From assembly GCF_025755255.1 (NCBI RefSeq), contig NZ_JALIEB010000004.1, forward strand, positions 124,001-188,000: 64,000 bases of DNA, given 5' to 3'. Below are positions 17,520 to 25,744 of this stretch, one piece after another. Every line of letters begins with the position of its first letter. The stretch's first letter is position 1. The translations under genes were made by a program, and so were the position numbers. The stretch comes from Roseobacter sinensis (GTDB lineage Bacteria > Pseudomonadota > Alphaproteobacteria > Rhodobacterales > Rhodobacteraceae). The notes beneath the pieces were generated by a model. It ran no database searches. It was not told the DNA's origin and saw only the letters and a program-made list of their open reading frames with translations.

Positions 17520-18446
17520 TCAAGGCGCCAGCCGGTAGAGCGGGGGCAGCAGGATCGGGGTCAGATACATGGGCAGCTGCCAGCAGGCGACGAAGATCAT
17601 CACCGGTGCCATGACCTCGGGCGGCAGGGTCACAAGAAACAGCGCGATGTTGCGATTGCCCGCCGCCAGCGCGAGCGGCCCGCTCACATGCGCCAGCGTC
17701 GAGTGGCGCAGGACCAGCAGCGTCAGCAGTTGCAGCCCAAAAGACAACGTGAAGGCCGCCATCGCCCAGAGCAGCGCAGACATCGGGTCGCTGCGCAGCA
17801 TCGGACCAAGCGCGGCCATCAACCCCACCACGATCACCGCAAAGGAGAGCACCGACGCGCCGTCCATCGCCTTGATCTGCGCAGGGCTCGCCACCGGCAG
17901 CAGCCACTGCCTCAGCAGGAATCCGAGCCCGGCCGCACCAAGGATGATGAGCAGCGCCCGCAGCCCGACACCGACCAGGACATAGACATCGACCACGACC
18001 GGTACGGCCACCAGCACCGGCAGCAGTGTGAGCGGAAAGAGCGCCGTGCCCAGCACCAGAAACTGCATCATGCGCCCCGGATCCTGCCGCAGGATGATCG
18101 CCAGCGACGCTCCGCCCGCAATGGTCGGCGCGGCACAGGCCAGCACCACCGCGAGCGCGAACGGCGTGCCGCCGAGGCCCGCCAGATGCCCAAGCGCGGC
18201 GACCGTCAGCGGCACCGCCAGTTGAAGCACCAACACGGCGGGCAGGCTCCACCGCAGATCGCTGAGCGCGCCAAAGGCCGCGCGGTGCCCGATGCGAAAG
18301 GCCGTGATCACCAGCAGAACCGCCACCATCTCCGGCAGCCACGGCGCCATTGCAGTGGCAAGGCCGGGCAGCCCGACGCCGGCCAGAAGGCCGAGGATCA
18401 GCAGGGTACGGGAGTAGGTCGCACATAAGCCGAGGGCCCGCATCAT
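17520..18446 (-). CDS. BASS-like (bile acid:sodium symporter fold) membrane transporter
   Basis: A 308-residue integral membrane protein with about nine or ten hydrophobic helices (LLILGLLAGVGLPGLATAM; MVAVLLVITAFRIG; WSLPAVLVLQLAVPLTVAAL and others). The helix-break motifs AAPTIAGGASLAIIL and AAGNRNIALFL resemble the crossover region of BASS-family carriers. Family assignment is by overall pattern only. It sits between pxpB and the TRAP large permease without gaps (1 nt and 0 nt), so it belongs to the pyroglutamate locus. It could be an exporter or a second uptake carrier for an organic acid. Confidence 0.65.
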   Translation of the reverse strand: MMRALGLCATYSRTLLILGLLAGVGLPGLATAMAPWLPEMVAVLLVITAFRIGHRAAFGALSDLRWSLPAVLVLQLAVPLTVAALGHLAGLGGTPFALAVVLACAAPTIAGGASLAIILRQDPGRMMQFLVLGTALFPLTLLPVLVAVPVVVDVYVLVGVGLRALLIILGAAGLGFLLRQWLLPVASPAQIKAMDGASVLSFAVIVVGLMAALGPMLRSDPMSALLWAMAAFTLSFGLQLLTLLVLRHSTLAHVSGPLALAAGNRNIALFLVTLPPEVMAPVMIFVACWQLPMYLTPILLPPLYRLAP

Positions 18447-19754
18447 CTACGGCGTGTTGCGGATGTTGTCCGGTAGCCACGTGGCGAGGCCGGGGAACCA
18501 GATCAGCACGAAGACCATCAGCACCATGATCAGGAACATCGGCAACGCGGCCTTGGTGATATACCCCATCTCGTGCCGGGTCATGCCCTGCAGCACGAAC
18601 AGGTTAAACCCGATGGGCGGGGTGATCTGTGCCATCTCGACGACGACCACCACGAAGATGCCGAACCAGATGAGGTCGATGCCCGCCTCACGCACCATCG
18701 GCTCGACAATGGCCATGGTCAGAACGACGGCCGAGATCCCGTCGAGGAACATCCCGAGGATGATGTAGAAGACCAGCAGCGCCATCAGCAGCTCAAACCG
18801 CCCCAACTCCATCGCCGCGATGTTGTCGGCCAGCGCGCGGGGCAGGCCCGTGAAACCCATCGAGAGCTTCAGGAACGCCGCGCCAGCGAGAATGAGCGCG
18901 ATCATCGCGGAGGTGCGCATCGCACCCATCAGGCTCTCGCGGAAGGACGTGGGCGTGAGCGAGCCTTGCGCTGCCGCCAGCACCAACGCGCCGATCACAC
19001 CGATGGCCGCAGCTTCCGTCGCCGTGGCATAGCCGCCGTACATGGACCCGATCACCACGGTGATCAGCAGCAGAACCGGCAGCAGGAACCGCGAATTGCG
19101 CAGCTTCTCAGCAAAGCTGAGGCCTGTGTCCATGCGCGGGTTCCACGACGGCGAGAGTTTCGAGACAATCGCCACATATGCCATGAACATGCCCGCGAGG
19201 ATCAGCCCCGGAAAGACGCCTGCAAAAAAGAGCTTGGTGATGCTCTCGTTCACCGTCACGCCATAAACGATCAGCGCAATCGACGGCGGGATCATCAGCC
19301 CGAGCGTCGCGGCACCGGCCAGGGTGCCGATCACCATCTTCTCGGGATACTCCCGCGCGCGCAGCTCCGGGATCGCCATCTTTCCGACCGTGGTCAGCGT
19401 CGCGGCGGAGGAGCCCGACACAGCCGCAAAGATCGTGCAGGAGACGATGTTGGTATGCACCAGCCCGCCCGGCATCCGCGCGAGCCAGGGCGACAGCCCC
19501 TTGAACATGTCTTCGGACAGACGCGTGCGGTAGAGGATCTCGCCCATCCAGATGAAGAGCGGCAGCGCAGTCAGCGTCCAGCTCGAAGAGGATGCCCAGA
19601 TCGTAGTGATCATCGTGTCGCCGACGGGCCGCGTGGTAAAAAGCTCCATGCCGACCCAGGCCACGCCCATGAGCGCGAGGCCCACCCAGACGCCGGTGCC
19701 GAGCAACAGGAAGAGGACAACGAGGAACAGTATGATCGCATAAAGCTCGGTCAT
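18447..19754 (-). CDS. dctM: TRAP transporter large permease (DctM type)
   Basis: A 435-residue large membrane subunit of a tripartite ATP-independent periplasmic transporter. It has about 12 hydrophobic segments and family blocks such as PLFIWMGEILYRTRLSEDMF, SGSSAATLTTVGKMAIPEL, AGAATLGLMIPPSIALIVYG and the C-terminal QITPPIGFNLFVLQGM. It imports a carboxylate together with sodium. The gene follows dctQ by 4 nt. Given the pxpABC genes downstream, 5-oxoproline is the likely substrate. Confidence 0.93.
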   Translation of the reverse strand: MTELYAIILFLVVLFLLLGTGVWVGLALMGVAWVGMELFTTRPVGDTMITTIWASSSSWTLTALPLFIWMGEILYRTRLSEDMFKGLSPWLARMPGGLVHTNIVSCTIFAAVSGSSAATLTTVGKMAIPELRAREYPEKMVIGTLAGAATLGLMIPPSIALIVYGVTVNESITKLFFAGVFPGLILAGMFMAYVAIVSKLSPSWNPRMDTGLSFAEKLRNSRFLLPVLLLITVVIGSMYGGYATATEAAAIGVIGALVLAAAQGSLTPTSFRESLMGAMRTSAMIALILAGAAFLKLSMGFTGLPRALADNIAAMELGRFELLMALLVFYIILGMFLDGISAVVLTMAIVEPMVREAGIDLIWFGIFVVVVVEMAQITPPIGFNLFVLQGMTRHEMGYITKAALPMFLIMVLMVFVLIWFPGLATWLPDNIRNTP

Positions 19755-19758
19755 GGCA

Positions 19759-20283
19759 TCAGACCTCGAAGCTGTCTTCGACCGTCTCGCGGACGATCCG
19801 ATGATCGCCCTTGAAGATGACGGCGACGAGATTGTCGGTCAGCGCGATGGCCATCAGCCCGCCGCCGATCACCATGACGGATTGCGGAATCCAGAGCGCG
19901 GTGGCGTCCTGTCCCTGGCTCACCTCGTTGAACTTCCACGACCAATAGACGAACCAATAGGCGTAATAGGTAAAGTACCACGCCACCCCCGCCGCAATGG
20001 CGAAACACCAGATCTCCAGCATCCGCCGGGTCTTGACCGTGACCGCATTCAGCAGGATTGACACGCGGATATGCGCCCCGCGATTGAGCGCATTGGCAAA
20101 GGCCAGAAAGCTCGCCGCCGCCATCGCGTAGCCGGCGTAATCCGGGGCCCCGGGGAAAATCTCGCCCGTCCAGCGCGCTACCATCTGCGCCACGATCAGA
20201 CCCAGAATGGCGATCAGGCAGAGGGCCGCCGCCACGCCGGAGGCCAGATACAGAAAATCAAGCGTCTTGCGGATCGCAGTCAC
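19759..20283 (-). CDS. dctQ: TRAP transporter small permease (DctQ type)
   Basis: A 174-residue four-helix subunit of the TRAP importer. It starts with GTG (20283-20281) after GAGGGG. The conserved RWTGEIFPGAPDYAGYAMAAAS and FANALNRGAHIRVSIL stretches are typical of DctQ. It lies between the genes for the binding protein and the large permease. It is needed for complex formation. Confidence 0.9.
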   Translation of the reverse strand: MTAIRKTLDFLYLASGVAAALCLIAILGLIVAQMVARWTGEIFPGAPDYAGYAMAAASFLAFANALNRGAHIRVSILLNAVTVKTRRMLEIWCFAIAAGVAWYFTYYAYWFVYWSWKFNEVSQGQDATALWIPQSVMVIGGGLMAIALTDNLVAVIFKGDHRIVRETVEDSFEV

Positions 20284-20312
20284 CGGCCCACCCCTCTAGG
20301 CTGTCAGAAAAT

Positions 20313-20335
20313 GGGCGGCGCCGGATGCACCGCCC
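20313..20335 (-). other. Stem-loop between binding-protein and permease genes of the TRAP operon
   Basis: A 9-bp stem with one G-U pair (GGGCGGTGC and GCGCCGCCC as read on the minus strand) and a 5-nt loop lies just after the dctP stop and before dctQ. There is no T-run. It probably stabilises the dctP end of the transcript or reduces readthrough, raising binding protein over permease. The same arrangement is seen in the sugar ABC operon at 1412-1439. Confidence 0.5.
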
Positions 20336-20344
20336 GCGTCGCGA

Positions 20345-21325
20345 TTACTGCGAGGCCTTGAAGGCATCGACAAGGGCCGCACCCTCTTCACCCGCCGCTT
20401 CCAGCCACTCGGCGGTCATCGTGGCACCAATCTCGCGCAGCTCTGCCATCAGTGCATCACCCGCCGGTTGCACGGTCATCCCACCTTCGGCCAGCCCGTC
20501 CATGGTGAACTGGGTGTAGTCCTTCGAGGCCTGCAGCCCGCGTGCTTCGGCTTCCGTTGCACAGGCGCGGATCGCTTCCTTGTTGGCGTCCGATACATCA
20601 GCCCAGACGTCCTGATTGACCATCACGTAGTTGCGCGGCAGCCAGGCGTCGACCTCGTAGAAATGCGTGAGGCTCTCCCAGACCTTGCGGTCGTAGCCCG
20701 TCGCACCGGAGGAGACCATCGACTCCGCCACACCGGTCGCAAAGGCCTGGCTGATCTCGGCCGCCTCGACGGTCACCGGCAACATGCCAGTTAACTCCGC
20801 CAGACGGCTGGTGGTGTTGTTGTACGAGCGGAACTTGATCCCCTCCATGTCCGCCACGCTGTTGACCTCTTTCTTGAAATAGAGGCCCTGGGGTGGCCAT
20901 GGAACCGCGTAAAGCAGTTCGAGGTTCTGCTCGTCGAGCAGTGCTTCGATTTTCGGCTTGGCGGCCTGATACAGCTTCTCGCTGTCCTCGAAGGACGGCG
21001 CGAGGAAGGGCACGGAATCAAAGCCGAAGATGGCGCTCTCGTTCTGGTGGCCCGAGAGCAGCCGCTCGCCGATCTGCACCTGACCGGTCTGGATCGCGCG
21101 CTTGATGTCGGCGCCGGCAAAGAGCGACCCGCCGGGGTGTACCTCGATGGTGATCTCACCGTTCGTGCCCGCGCCGACGCACTCGGCGAAGGCCACGCCG
21201 TTCTCCGAATGAAAATTGGACGCCGAATAGGCCATCGGCATGTCCCATTTCTCCGCGGCCAGACCCGCGCTCGCGGTCAACGCCAGCGTGGCCGTCCCGG
21301 CCATCAGTGCTTTCGTGAATGTCAT
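20345..21325 (-). CDS. dctP: TRAP transporter substrate-binding protein (DctP type)
   Basis: A 326-residue periplasmic receptor. The signal peptide (MTFTKALMAGTATLALTASA, then GLAAEKWDMP) precedes a DctP fold with IEVHPGGSLFAGADIKRAIQTG and the carboxylate-binding arginine region GIKFRSYNNTTSRLAEL. TRAP receptors bind organic acids, and Bordetella DctP6/DctP7 are known to bind pyroglutamate. The downstream pxpBCA genes make 5-oxoproline the best guess here. It is the first gene of the operon, divergent from the MarR-type regulator. Confidence 0.88.
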   Translation of the reverse strand: MTFTKALMAGTATLALTASAGLAAEKWDMPMAYSASNFHSENGVAFAECVGAGTNGEITIEVHPGGSLFAGADIKRAIQTGQVQIGERLLSGHQNESAIFGFDSVPFLAPSFEDSEKLYQAAKPKIEALLDEQNLELLYAVPWPPQGLYFKKEVNSVADMEGIKFRSYNNTTSRLAELTGMLPVTVEAAEISQAFATGVAESMVSSGATGYDRKVWESLTHFYEVDAWLPRNYVMVNQDVWADVSDANKEAIRACATEAEARGLQASKDYTQFTMDGLAEGGMTVQPAGDALMAELREIGATMTAEWLEAAGEEGAALVDAFKASQ

Positions 21326-21462
21326 GTGGTTTTCCCTTGTTGGTCGTCTGTTGTTCCGCGCGCTGGGGTTGGCCCCGGTCGCACGAGCAATCCATCGCGC
21401 GGACAGCCGGAGGCACCGCGGGATGATTCCCTGGGGTCAATACTGCGCAACTTTCACAACAC

Positions 21463-21479
21463 GTCAACAAAATGTTGAC
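21463..21479. promoter_or_regulatory. Putative operator of the MarR-type regulator
   Basis: GTCAACA-AAA-TGTTGAC is a perfect 7-bp inverted repeat in the 183-bp divergent region between dctP and the MarR-type gene, 30 bp before the regulator start. The length and symmetry fit a MarR dimer site. A partial third half-site (ATGTC) follows. Function is inferred from position. Confidence 0.6.
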
Positions 21480-21508
21480 AAAATGTCTGCGTTGAGGAGA
21501 ATTCCAGT

Positions 21509-22024
21509 ATGTCTGATGGTTTTCTCGGCCCTGTCGTCTCCTCCGCGCATCTCGCGAGCGGCTCCTTCGCGGAGATCTCGGAGTTGGAGTTCGGTCTGAC
21601 GCTGGCGAACAACGCGTTCCACCGCTGGATGGTGCGGGCCATCGCGATGGCAGGCTATCCGGAACTGGGTGCGCTGGACGTGCTGGTGCTGCATTCGGTC
21701 TATCACCGGGACCGGCCAAAAAAGCTCGCCGACATCTGTCTGGTGCTCAATGTCGAGGACACGCACACCGTGAATTACGCGGTCAAAAAGCTCATCAAGG
21801 CGGGGTTGGTGACGGACGGGCGGCAGGGCAAGGAAAAGACCGTGGCTGCCACCGAGAAGGGCGCGGAGACCTGCGTGCGCTACCGCGAAATCCGCGAAGG
21901 CCTGCTGTTGCGCGCGGTGGGTGAACTGGGGCTGGAGCCGGAGCAGGTGAGCCACGCCGCTTCGCTCCTGCGGCTAATGTCCGGACAATACGATCAGGCA
22001 GCGCGGGCGGCCACGACGTACTAG
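21509..22024 (+). CDS. MarR-type winged-helix regulator of the 5-oxoproline locus
   Basis: A 171-residue predicted MarR-family regulator. The winged helix-turn-helix spans about residues 50-115 (LDVLVLHSVYHRDRPKKLAD, VLNVEDTHTVNYAVKKLIKA, GLVTDGRQGKEKTVAATEKG), flanked by dimerisation helices. AGGAGAATTCC provides the ribosome site. It is transcribed divergently from dctP, with a perfect inverted repeat between them. It probably controls the dctPQM-BASS-pxpBCA operon; the ligand is not known. Confidence 0.83.
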   Translation: MSDGFLGPVVSSAHLASGSFAEISELEFGLTLANNAFHRWMVRAIAMAGYPELGALDVLVLHSVYHRDRPKKLADICLVLNVEDTHTVNYAVKKLIKAGLVTDGRQGKEKTVAATEKGAETCVRYREIREGLLLRAVGELGLEPEQVSHAASLLRLMSGQYDQAARAATTY

Positions 22025-22229
22025 ATTTGGTGGACTTTGCGGTAAGCGACATCTTTGTGCCAAGGGCGTCGCCCGACCTGGAGGGCGTTTGCACCACCAA
22101 CAGCAGTGCATGCCGTTCCAAGACTCCCGATGTTACGCTCTTGGCTTGACGTCAAAATCGCCCTCCGGGGGGAGGTCGGGCGATGCCCAGCCTATCAGCC
22201 GGGCGGGACAATCGGGCAGTGTGGTCCCC

Positions 22230-22249
22230 AGAATGACGCAGGTCATTCT
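22230..22249 (+). terminator. Possible terminator hairpin after the MarR-type gene
   Basis: AGAATGAC-GCAG-GTCATTCT forms a perfect 8-bp stem with a 4-nt loop, about 205 bp after the regulator stop. The following TTACGAAGGTTTGATTTTTG is T-rich but not a clean run. The 279-bp gap 22025-22303 shows no convincing gene. Confidence 0.4.
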
Positions 22250-22303
22250 CTTACGAAGGTTTGATTTTTGAGTATTTGCAGACGGGTGAAGAGGCCATTT
22301 GGC

Positions 22304-23515
22304 CTAGGCCTGGCACAACCAATCGTCGCAAAACGCGACTGATCCGACACCCGCGAGCCGGGTGAGCCGTGCAAGCTCCGCCTCGAACGCGGCATGACGG
22401 CCTTTGCCCCAACGCACCTTCGGCTCGGGCCAGAGCGCGCGGACCTCAAGCACATCACGGTCGCGGAAGGCCTTCATATCCACCCGCCCCACCAGCCGAT
22501 CACCCTCGAGGATGGGAAAGACGTAATAGCCGTATTTGCGTTTGGCCTCGGGCACGAAAATCTCGATCCGGTAATCGAAGCCAAAGAGTCGCTCCGCCCG
22601 CTTGCGGTCGCGCAGCGCCGGATCGAATGGGCTCAGCACGCGCAAGCGCGATGTTGGCTCCGTGGTCAGGGCCGGATCGGCCAAGATGCCGGGGCGGGCG
22701 TAACAACTCTGCGGTTTTCCCGCCGCTGAGAGGACCGCGATAGGCTGCAGGTCCCCCTTCGCGACGGCCCCGGCACACCACGCCTTGGCTTCCTCGAGCG
22801 TCACGTGGTCCCAGAAGGCGGCGATCTCCGTTGGCGTCGCAAACCCGAGCCGCTCAAGCGCACCGGCACAGCACCAATCCACGATCTCTGCATGCTCCTC
22901 CGGATCCAGCGGGTGGCAGAGCGTCTCGTCGATCACCCGCTCGGTCAGGTCATATCGTTTGCGGAACCCGTCGCGTCCCACGACACAGAGGACACCGCTC
23001 CGCCAGAGGTACTCCAGCGCCGTCTTTGAGGGGTGCCAGTCCCACCACCCGCCGGAGCCCCGTTTCTCGTCCAGCCCCACGTCCGAGGAACAGAGCGGCC
23101 CCTGCTCGCGGATCTGATTCAGGACGGGCTGGAACTGCGCCTCGAAGCCGTCGCGCCGCCACGCGCTCCATTTCTCGCGCAGGCGCGCCGCATCCCGTTC
23201 GCGTCGCAGCTGCCACTGCCGATAATATCCCATGGGGATCACGGCCGCGTCATGGGTCCAGTGCTCGAAAAGCTGCCGATCGCGTTCATGGAGCAGCTTC
23301 AGTGCTTTGGGGCGGTAGGCGGGGCGTCGCGAGAACAGGATCAAGTCATGCGCCCGCGCCAGCGTATTGATGCTGTCAAGCTGCACAAAGCCCAGCCGCT
23401 CGATCAGCGCAAGCAGGTCTGCGCCCTTGGCGGGCCCCGCTGGCGTCTCGCTCAAGGCGTGGCGGTCGAGAAACAGCCGCCGTGCGGATCTATTGTCGAG
23501 AACGGCCGTGTTCAT
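22304..23515 (-). CDS. Winged-helix DNA-binding protein, YcaQ/HTH_42 family
   Basis: A 403-residue protein of the family that includes the E. coli interstrand cross-link DNA glycosylase YcaQ. N-terminal RSARRLFLDRHALSETP and LIERLGFVQLDSINTLARAHD are characteristic, as are HYDAAVIP-like HWTHDAAVIPM and the C-terminal LRVLSPFDPALRDRKRAERL and FGFDYRIEIFVPEAKRKYGY. It probably repairs DNA cross-links. It overlaps by 4 nt the upstream LacI-family gene, an unusual pairing. ATG 23515 is in the ATGA overlap. Confidence 0.83.
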   Translation of the reverse strand: MNTAVLDNRSARRLFLDRHALSETPAGPAKGADLLALIERLGFVQLDSINTLARAHDLILFSRRPAYRPKALKLLHERDRQLFEHWTHDAAVIPMGYYRQWQLRRERDAARLREKWSAWRRDGFEAQFQPVLNQIREQGPLCSSDVGLDEKRGSGGWWDWHPSKTALEYLWRSGVLCVVGRDGFRKRYDLTERVIDETLCHPLDPEEHAEIVDWCCAGALERLGFATPTEIAAFWDHVTLEEAKAWCAGAVAKGDLQPIAVLSAAGKPQSCYARPGILADPALTTEPTSRLRVLSPFDPALRDRKRAERLFGFDYRIEIFVPEAKRKYGYYVFPILEGDRLVGRVDMKAFRDRDVLEVRALWPEPKVRWGKGRHAAFEAELARLTRLAGVGSVAFCDDWLCQA

Positions 23516-24555
23516 CGGCGCTGGTTGCGGCGCAGCGTGTCCCCGTAGGTGATCGTGGGCGTGAGAGAAATCCGTGCCGGTTCGCCCGGGTCGGCATCCT
23601 CTGGCAGTGCGCTGCGGTCGAGGATGATCTGCGCCGCCGCCGCCCCGATCTCCAACCGGCAGGCGTCCATTGTGGCGAGCTGGCGCGGCAGCCCTTGCAG
23701 AAGCTCCACGCCGTTGAAGCCGGCAAGCCCGATTTGCCCGGGTACGTCGATCCCCTCATCGAGGAGGTACAAAAGCCCGCCTGCCCCGATCATATCATTG
23801 GAATAGTACAGAAAATCCAGGTCCGGAGCACGCTCCAGCATGGCTTGTGTCATCTCCCGGCCCTTTGCCAGCGCAGAGCCGCCCGAGTAGAAATCGCGCG
23901 CCTCGATCTCGATGCCCGCCTTCGTCAGCCCCTCGGTGAACCCTTCGAATCGCTTCCGCGCCCGGTGATCGAGGGGCATCTTCGTGCCCATGAAGCCGAT
24001 GCGCGTGTAGCCTTCCTTCAGGATCGCCGCTGCCATCATCCGCCCCGCACGGCGGTGCGAAATGCCCACCATGGCATCCACCGGATTGCCATCGGTGTCC
24101 ATGATCTCCACCACCGGAATGCCGGCGTTCTGCAACATCGCGCGCGCCGCGTCCGAGTGCTCCAGCCCCGCGATGATCACGCCGGAGGGCCGCCAGGACA
24201 GCATCTCGTAGAGCACCTGCTCTTCCTTCTCGGGCAGGTAGTCGGTGACACCGACAACGGGCTGCAACGGCGTGCCGTCGAAGGTGCGGTTGATGCCGGT
24301 CAGGACCTCGGGAAACACCATGTTCGACAGCGAGGGGATGATCACGGCCACCAGGTTGACCCGCTGTGAGGCGAGTGACCCCGCGATCTGGTTCGGCACA
24401 TAGCCCAGCGATTTGGCCGCCTCCAGCACCTTCTGCCGGGTGGCCTCCGACACGTCTCCGCGGTTCCGCAGCACACGGCTGACCGTCATCTCCGACACTC
24501 CGCAGGCTTCCGATACGTCGCGAAGGGTCAACGGGCGCTGCTTGGGTCTTGTCAC
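23512..24555 (-). CDS. LacI-family regulator (gluconate-repressor type)
   Basis: A 347-residue regulator: helix-turn-helix LTLRDVSEACGVSEMTVSRV near residues 9-28, hinge YVPNQIAGSLASQR, then an effector domain (LVAVIIPSLSNMVFPEVLTG; DFLYYSNDMIGAGGLLYLLD). A GTG at 24555 with GCAGGA 8 nt upstream is preferred; a frame open to 24630 would include a putative operator. No transporter or catabolic gene is beside it; the only coupled gene encodes the YcaQ-like protein. Its target may be elsewhere. Confidence 0.85.
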   Translation of the reverse strand: MTRPKQRPLTLRDVSEACGVSEMTVSRVLRNRGDVSEATRQKVLEAAKSLGYVPNQIAGSLASQRVNLVAVIIPSLSNMVFPEVLTGINRTFDGTPLQPVVGVTDYLPEKEEQVLYEMLSWRPSGVIIAGLEHSDAARAMLQNAGIPVVEIMDTDGNPVDAMVGISHRRAGRMMAAAILKEGYTRIGFMGTKMPLDHRARKRFEGFTEGLTKAGIEIEARDFYSGGSALAKGREMTQAMLERAPDLDFLYYSNDMIGAGGLLYLLDEGIDVPGQIGLAGFNGVELLQGLPRQLATMDACRLEIGAAAAQIILDRSALPEDADPGEPARISLTPTITYGDTLRRNQRR

Positions 24556-24583
24556 TGCACATGTCCTGCTTTTGTTGCCCCTT

Positions 24584-24600
24584 GGTACCGCAGGTACCGC
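24584..24600. repeat. Tandem GGTACCGC repeat upstream of the LacI-type gene
   Basis: GGTACCGC occurs twice in tandem (24584-24591 and 24593-24600), and the two GGTACC cores also form an inverted repeat with 3-nt spacing. It lies 29-45 bp before the GTG start, a position suited to autoregulation. The repeat is seen; the function is inferred. Confidence 0.4.
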
Positions 24601-24676
24601 CTCGCTCGCAAGCGCACTTCGACGCGGCATTCGGGCGATGACAAAGCGGATGAGTTGCTCTACACCCGGGCCAGGC

Positions 24677-24753
24677 GGTCCCGTGGCTCAACTGGATAGA
24701 GCAGCCCCCTCCTAAGGGGCAGGTTGCAGGTTCGAATCCTGCCGGGGTCGCCA
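24677..24753 (+). tRNA. tRNA-Arg (anticodon CCU)
   Basis: A 77-nt cloverleaf: acceptor stem GGTCCCG with CGGGGTC (two G-U pairs), D-arm GGCTCAACTGGATAGAGC, anticodon stem-loop GCCCC-CTCCTAA-GGGGC with CCT as anticodon, T-arm GCAGGTTCGAATCCTGC, discriminator G and an encoded CCA (24751-24753). It reads AGG. tRNA-Arg genes are common integration sites, and plasmid-like remnants follow directly. Confidence 0.95.
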
Positions 24754-25056
24754 AAAAAAGACAACGAACACAAATTGTTGCAGTGCTCCGTACGGTCCGC
24801 TTTGCAAGAGCGTGCAGCATTTTGCGGCCTCTGTGCCGGCACATGTAAAGAACATCGGTACAAAACCTGTAGAGCCCAACCCGCCGGATAAAGGAATTTG
24901 GCGATCCCAAAGACGGAAAAATCCCGGCTCGGCGGCAACCGAGACCGGGATCAAATCTACAGCAAAAGCGTCCAGCTTTCTCCGTGACCTGACCTCAAGC
25001 ACCGTCGCGGAAGCAACTGGGATTCAAGGCAACGAGTTGCCGTTGCGCGGTGCGTC
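24754..25056 (+). other. Non-coding stretch after tRNA-Arg with a strong hairpin
   Basis: No gene is seen in these 303 bases, which are visibly less GC-rich than the surroundings. At 24921-24951 a 12-bp stem with one bulged A (ATCCCGG CTCGG, loop CGGCAA, CCGAG A CCGGGAT) precedes the Rep-like remnant by about 105 bp. A hairpin in the leader of a plasmid replication gene is often an attenuator or antisense-RNA target; here it may be a relic. Confidence 0.5.
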
Positions 25057-25392
25057 ATGAGTGTAAGGCTGACACATGGTGGCTTACCCGCTGACATTAC
25101 ACCCTACAAACTGAAACGGCTTCTGAAACGAGCCGGAGTTTCGCTTGGCCTTTCGAAAGGTGCCGTGGAGTACCTCGAGTTCGCTATCGACAACTGCCGG
25201 CCGTCAGATTTCCTTCAAGGTAGGATTTGTGCGATCTGGCATTCACTAGAGAGGATGGGCCATGTCCTTGCAATATCGAAACGGCAGGTTGGGTGGATCG
25301 AGGCTACGCGACATGCATCTTGCGAGGGAATGGGCGGGCCTTTGCCCCTCGCCCCCAAGCCCGGCGCAAAGCGCCTCAGGTGGCAGGCATGA
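25057..25392 (+). pseudogene. Remnant of a plasmid replication-initiator-like gene (RepC-type N-terminus)
   Basis: The frame opens MSVRLTHGGLPADITPYKLK and continues with LLKRAGVSLGLSKGAVEYLE, then GRICAIWHSLERMGHVLAIS. This resembles the N-terminal winged-helix region of alphaproteobacterial plasmid initiators but is only 111 residues and ends soon after the helix. A neighbouring frame encodes AGWVDRGYATCILRGNGRAF, which reads like the natural continuation, so deletion and frameshift seem to have broken the gene. The family call is tentative. Confidence 0.45.
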
Positions 25393-25744
25393 ATAAGCGA
25401 GAGCCAAAGCCGCGTCTGGTGCCTGATCTGGTTTTGCGGGTGCGCTTTACTGCGGATGAGCGCGACGCTTGGCTTCGCAAAGCCTGCGCTGAGGAGCGAT
25501 CCCTGTCCGACTATCACGCGCCCTCTTGTCCGCTGAGCGGATGCAGCGGCGCGCAAGACCGCCAGAGGTCGATCCCGTGTTGCTGGCGGCGGTTGTACGT
25601 GCGGGCAACAATTTGAACAAGATCGCCCGCGCCATGAACAGCGACCACAAGGCTGGGAGCGATATCGACCTGATCGCCGTTCGCACGCTGCTCCTGGCGC
25701 TGGACCGTCAGCCTGCCGAAATCGTTGTGGAGCACTCAAGATGA
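25389..25744 (+). pseudogene. Frameshifted mobC (plasmid mobilization protein)
   Basis: The first part, from ATG 25389, reads MNKREPKPRLVPDLVLRVRF, TADERDAWLRKACAEERSLSDY. One missing base near 25512-25514 restores the frame of RALLSAERMQRRARPPEVDP and VLLAAVVRAGNNLNKIARAM, then a stop at 25742-25744. The GNNLN(K/Q)IAR motif and the ribbon-helix-helix-like N-terminus are hallmarks of MobC, the relaxosome accessory protein of mobilizable plasmids. The stop overlaps a downstream ATG as ATGA, the usual coupling to a relaxase gene. Confidence 0.65.
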
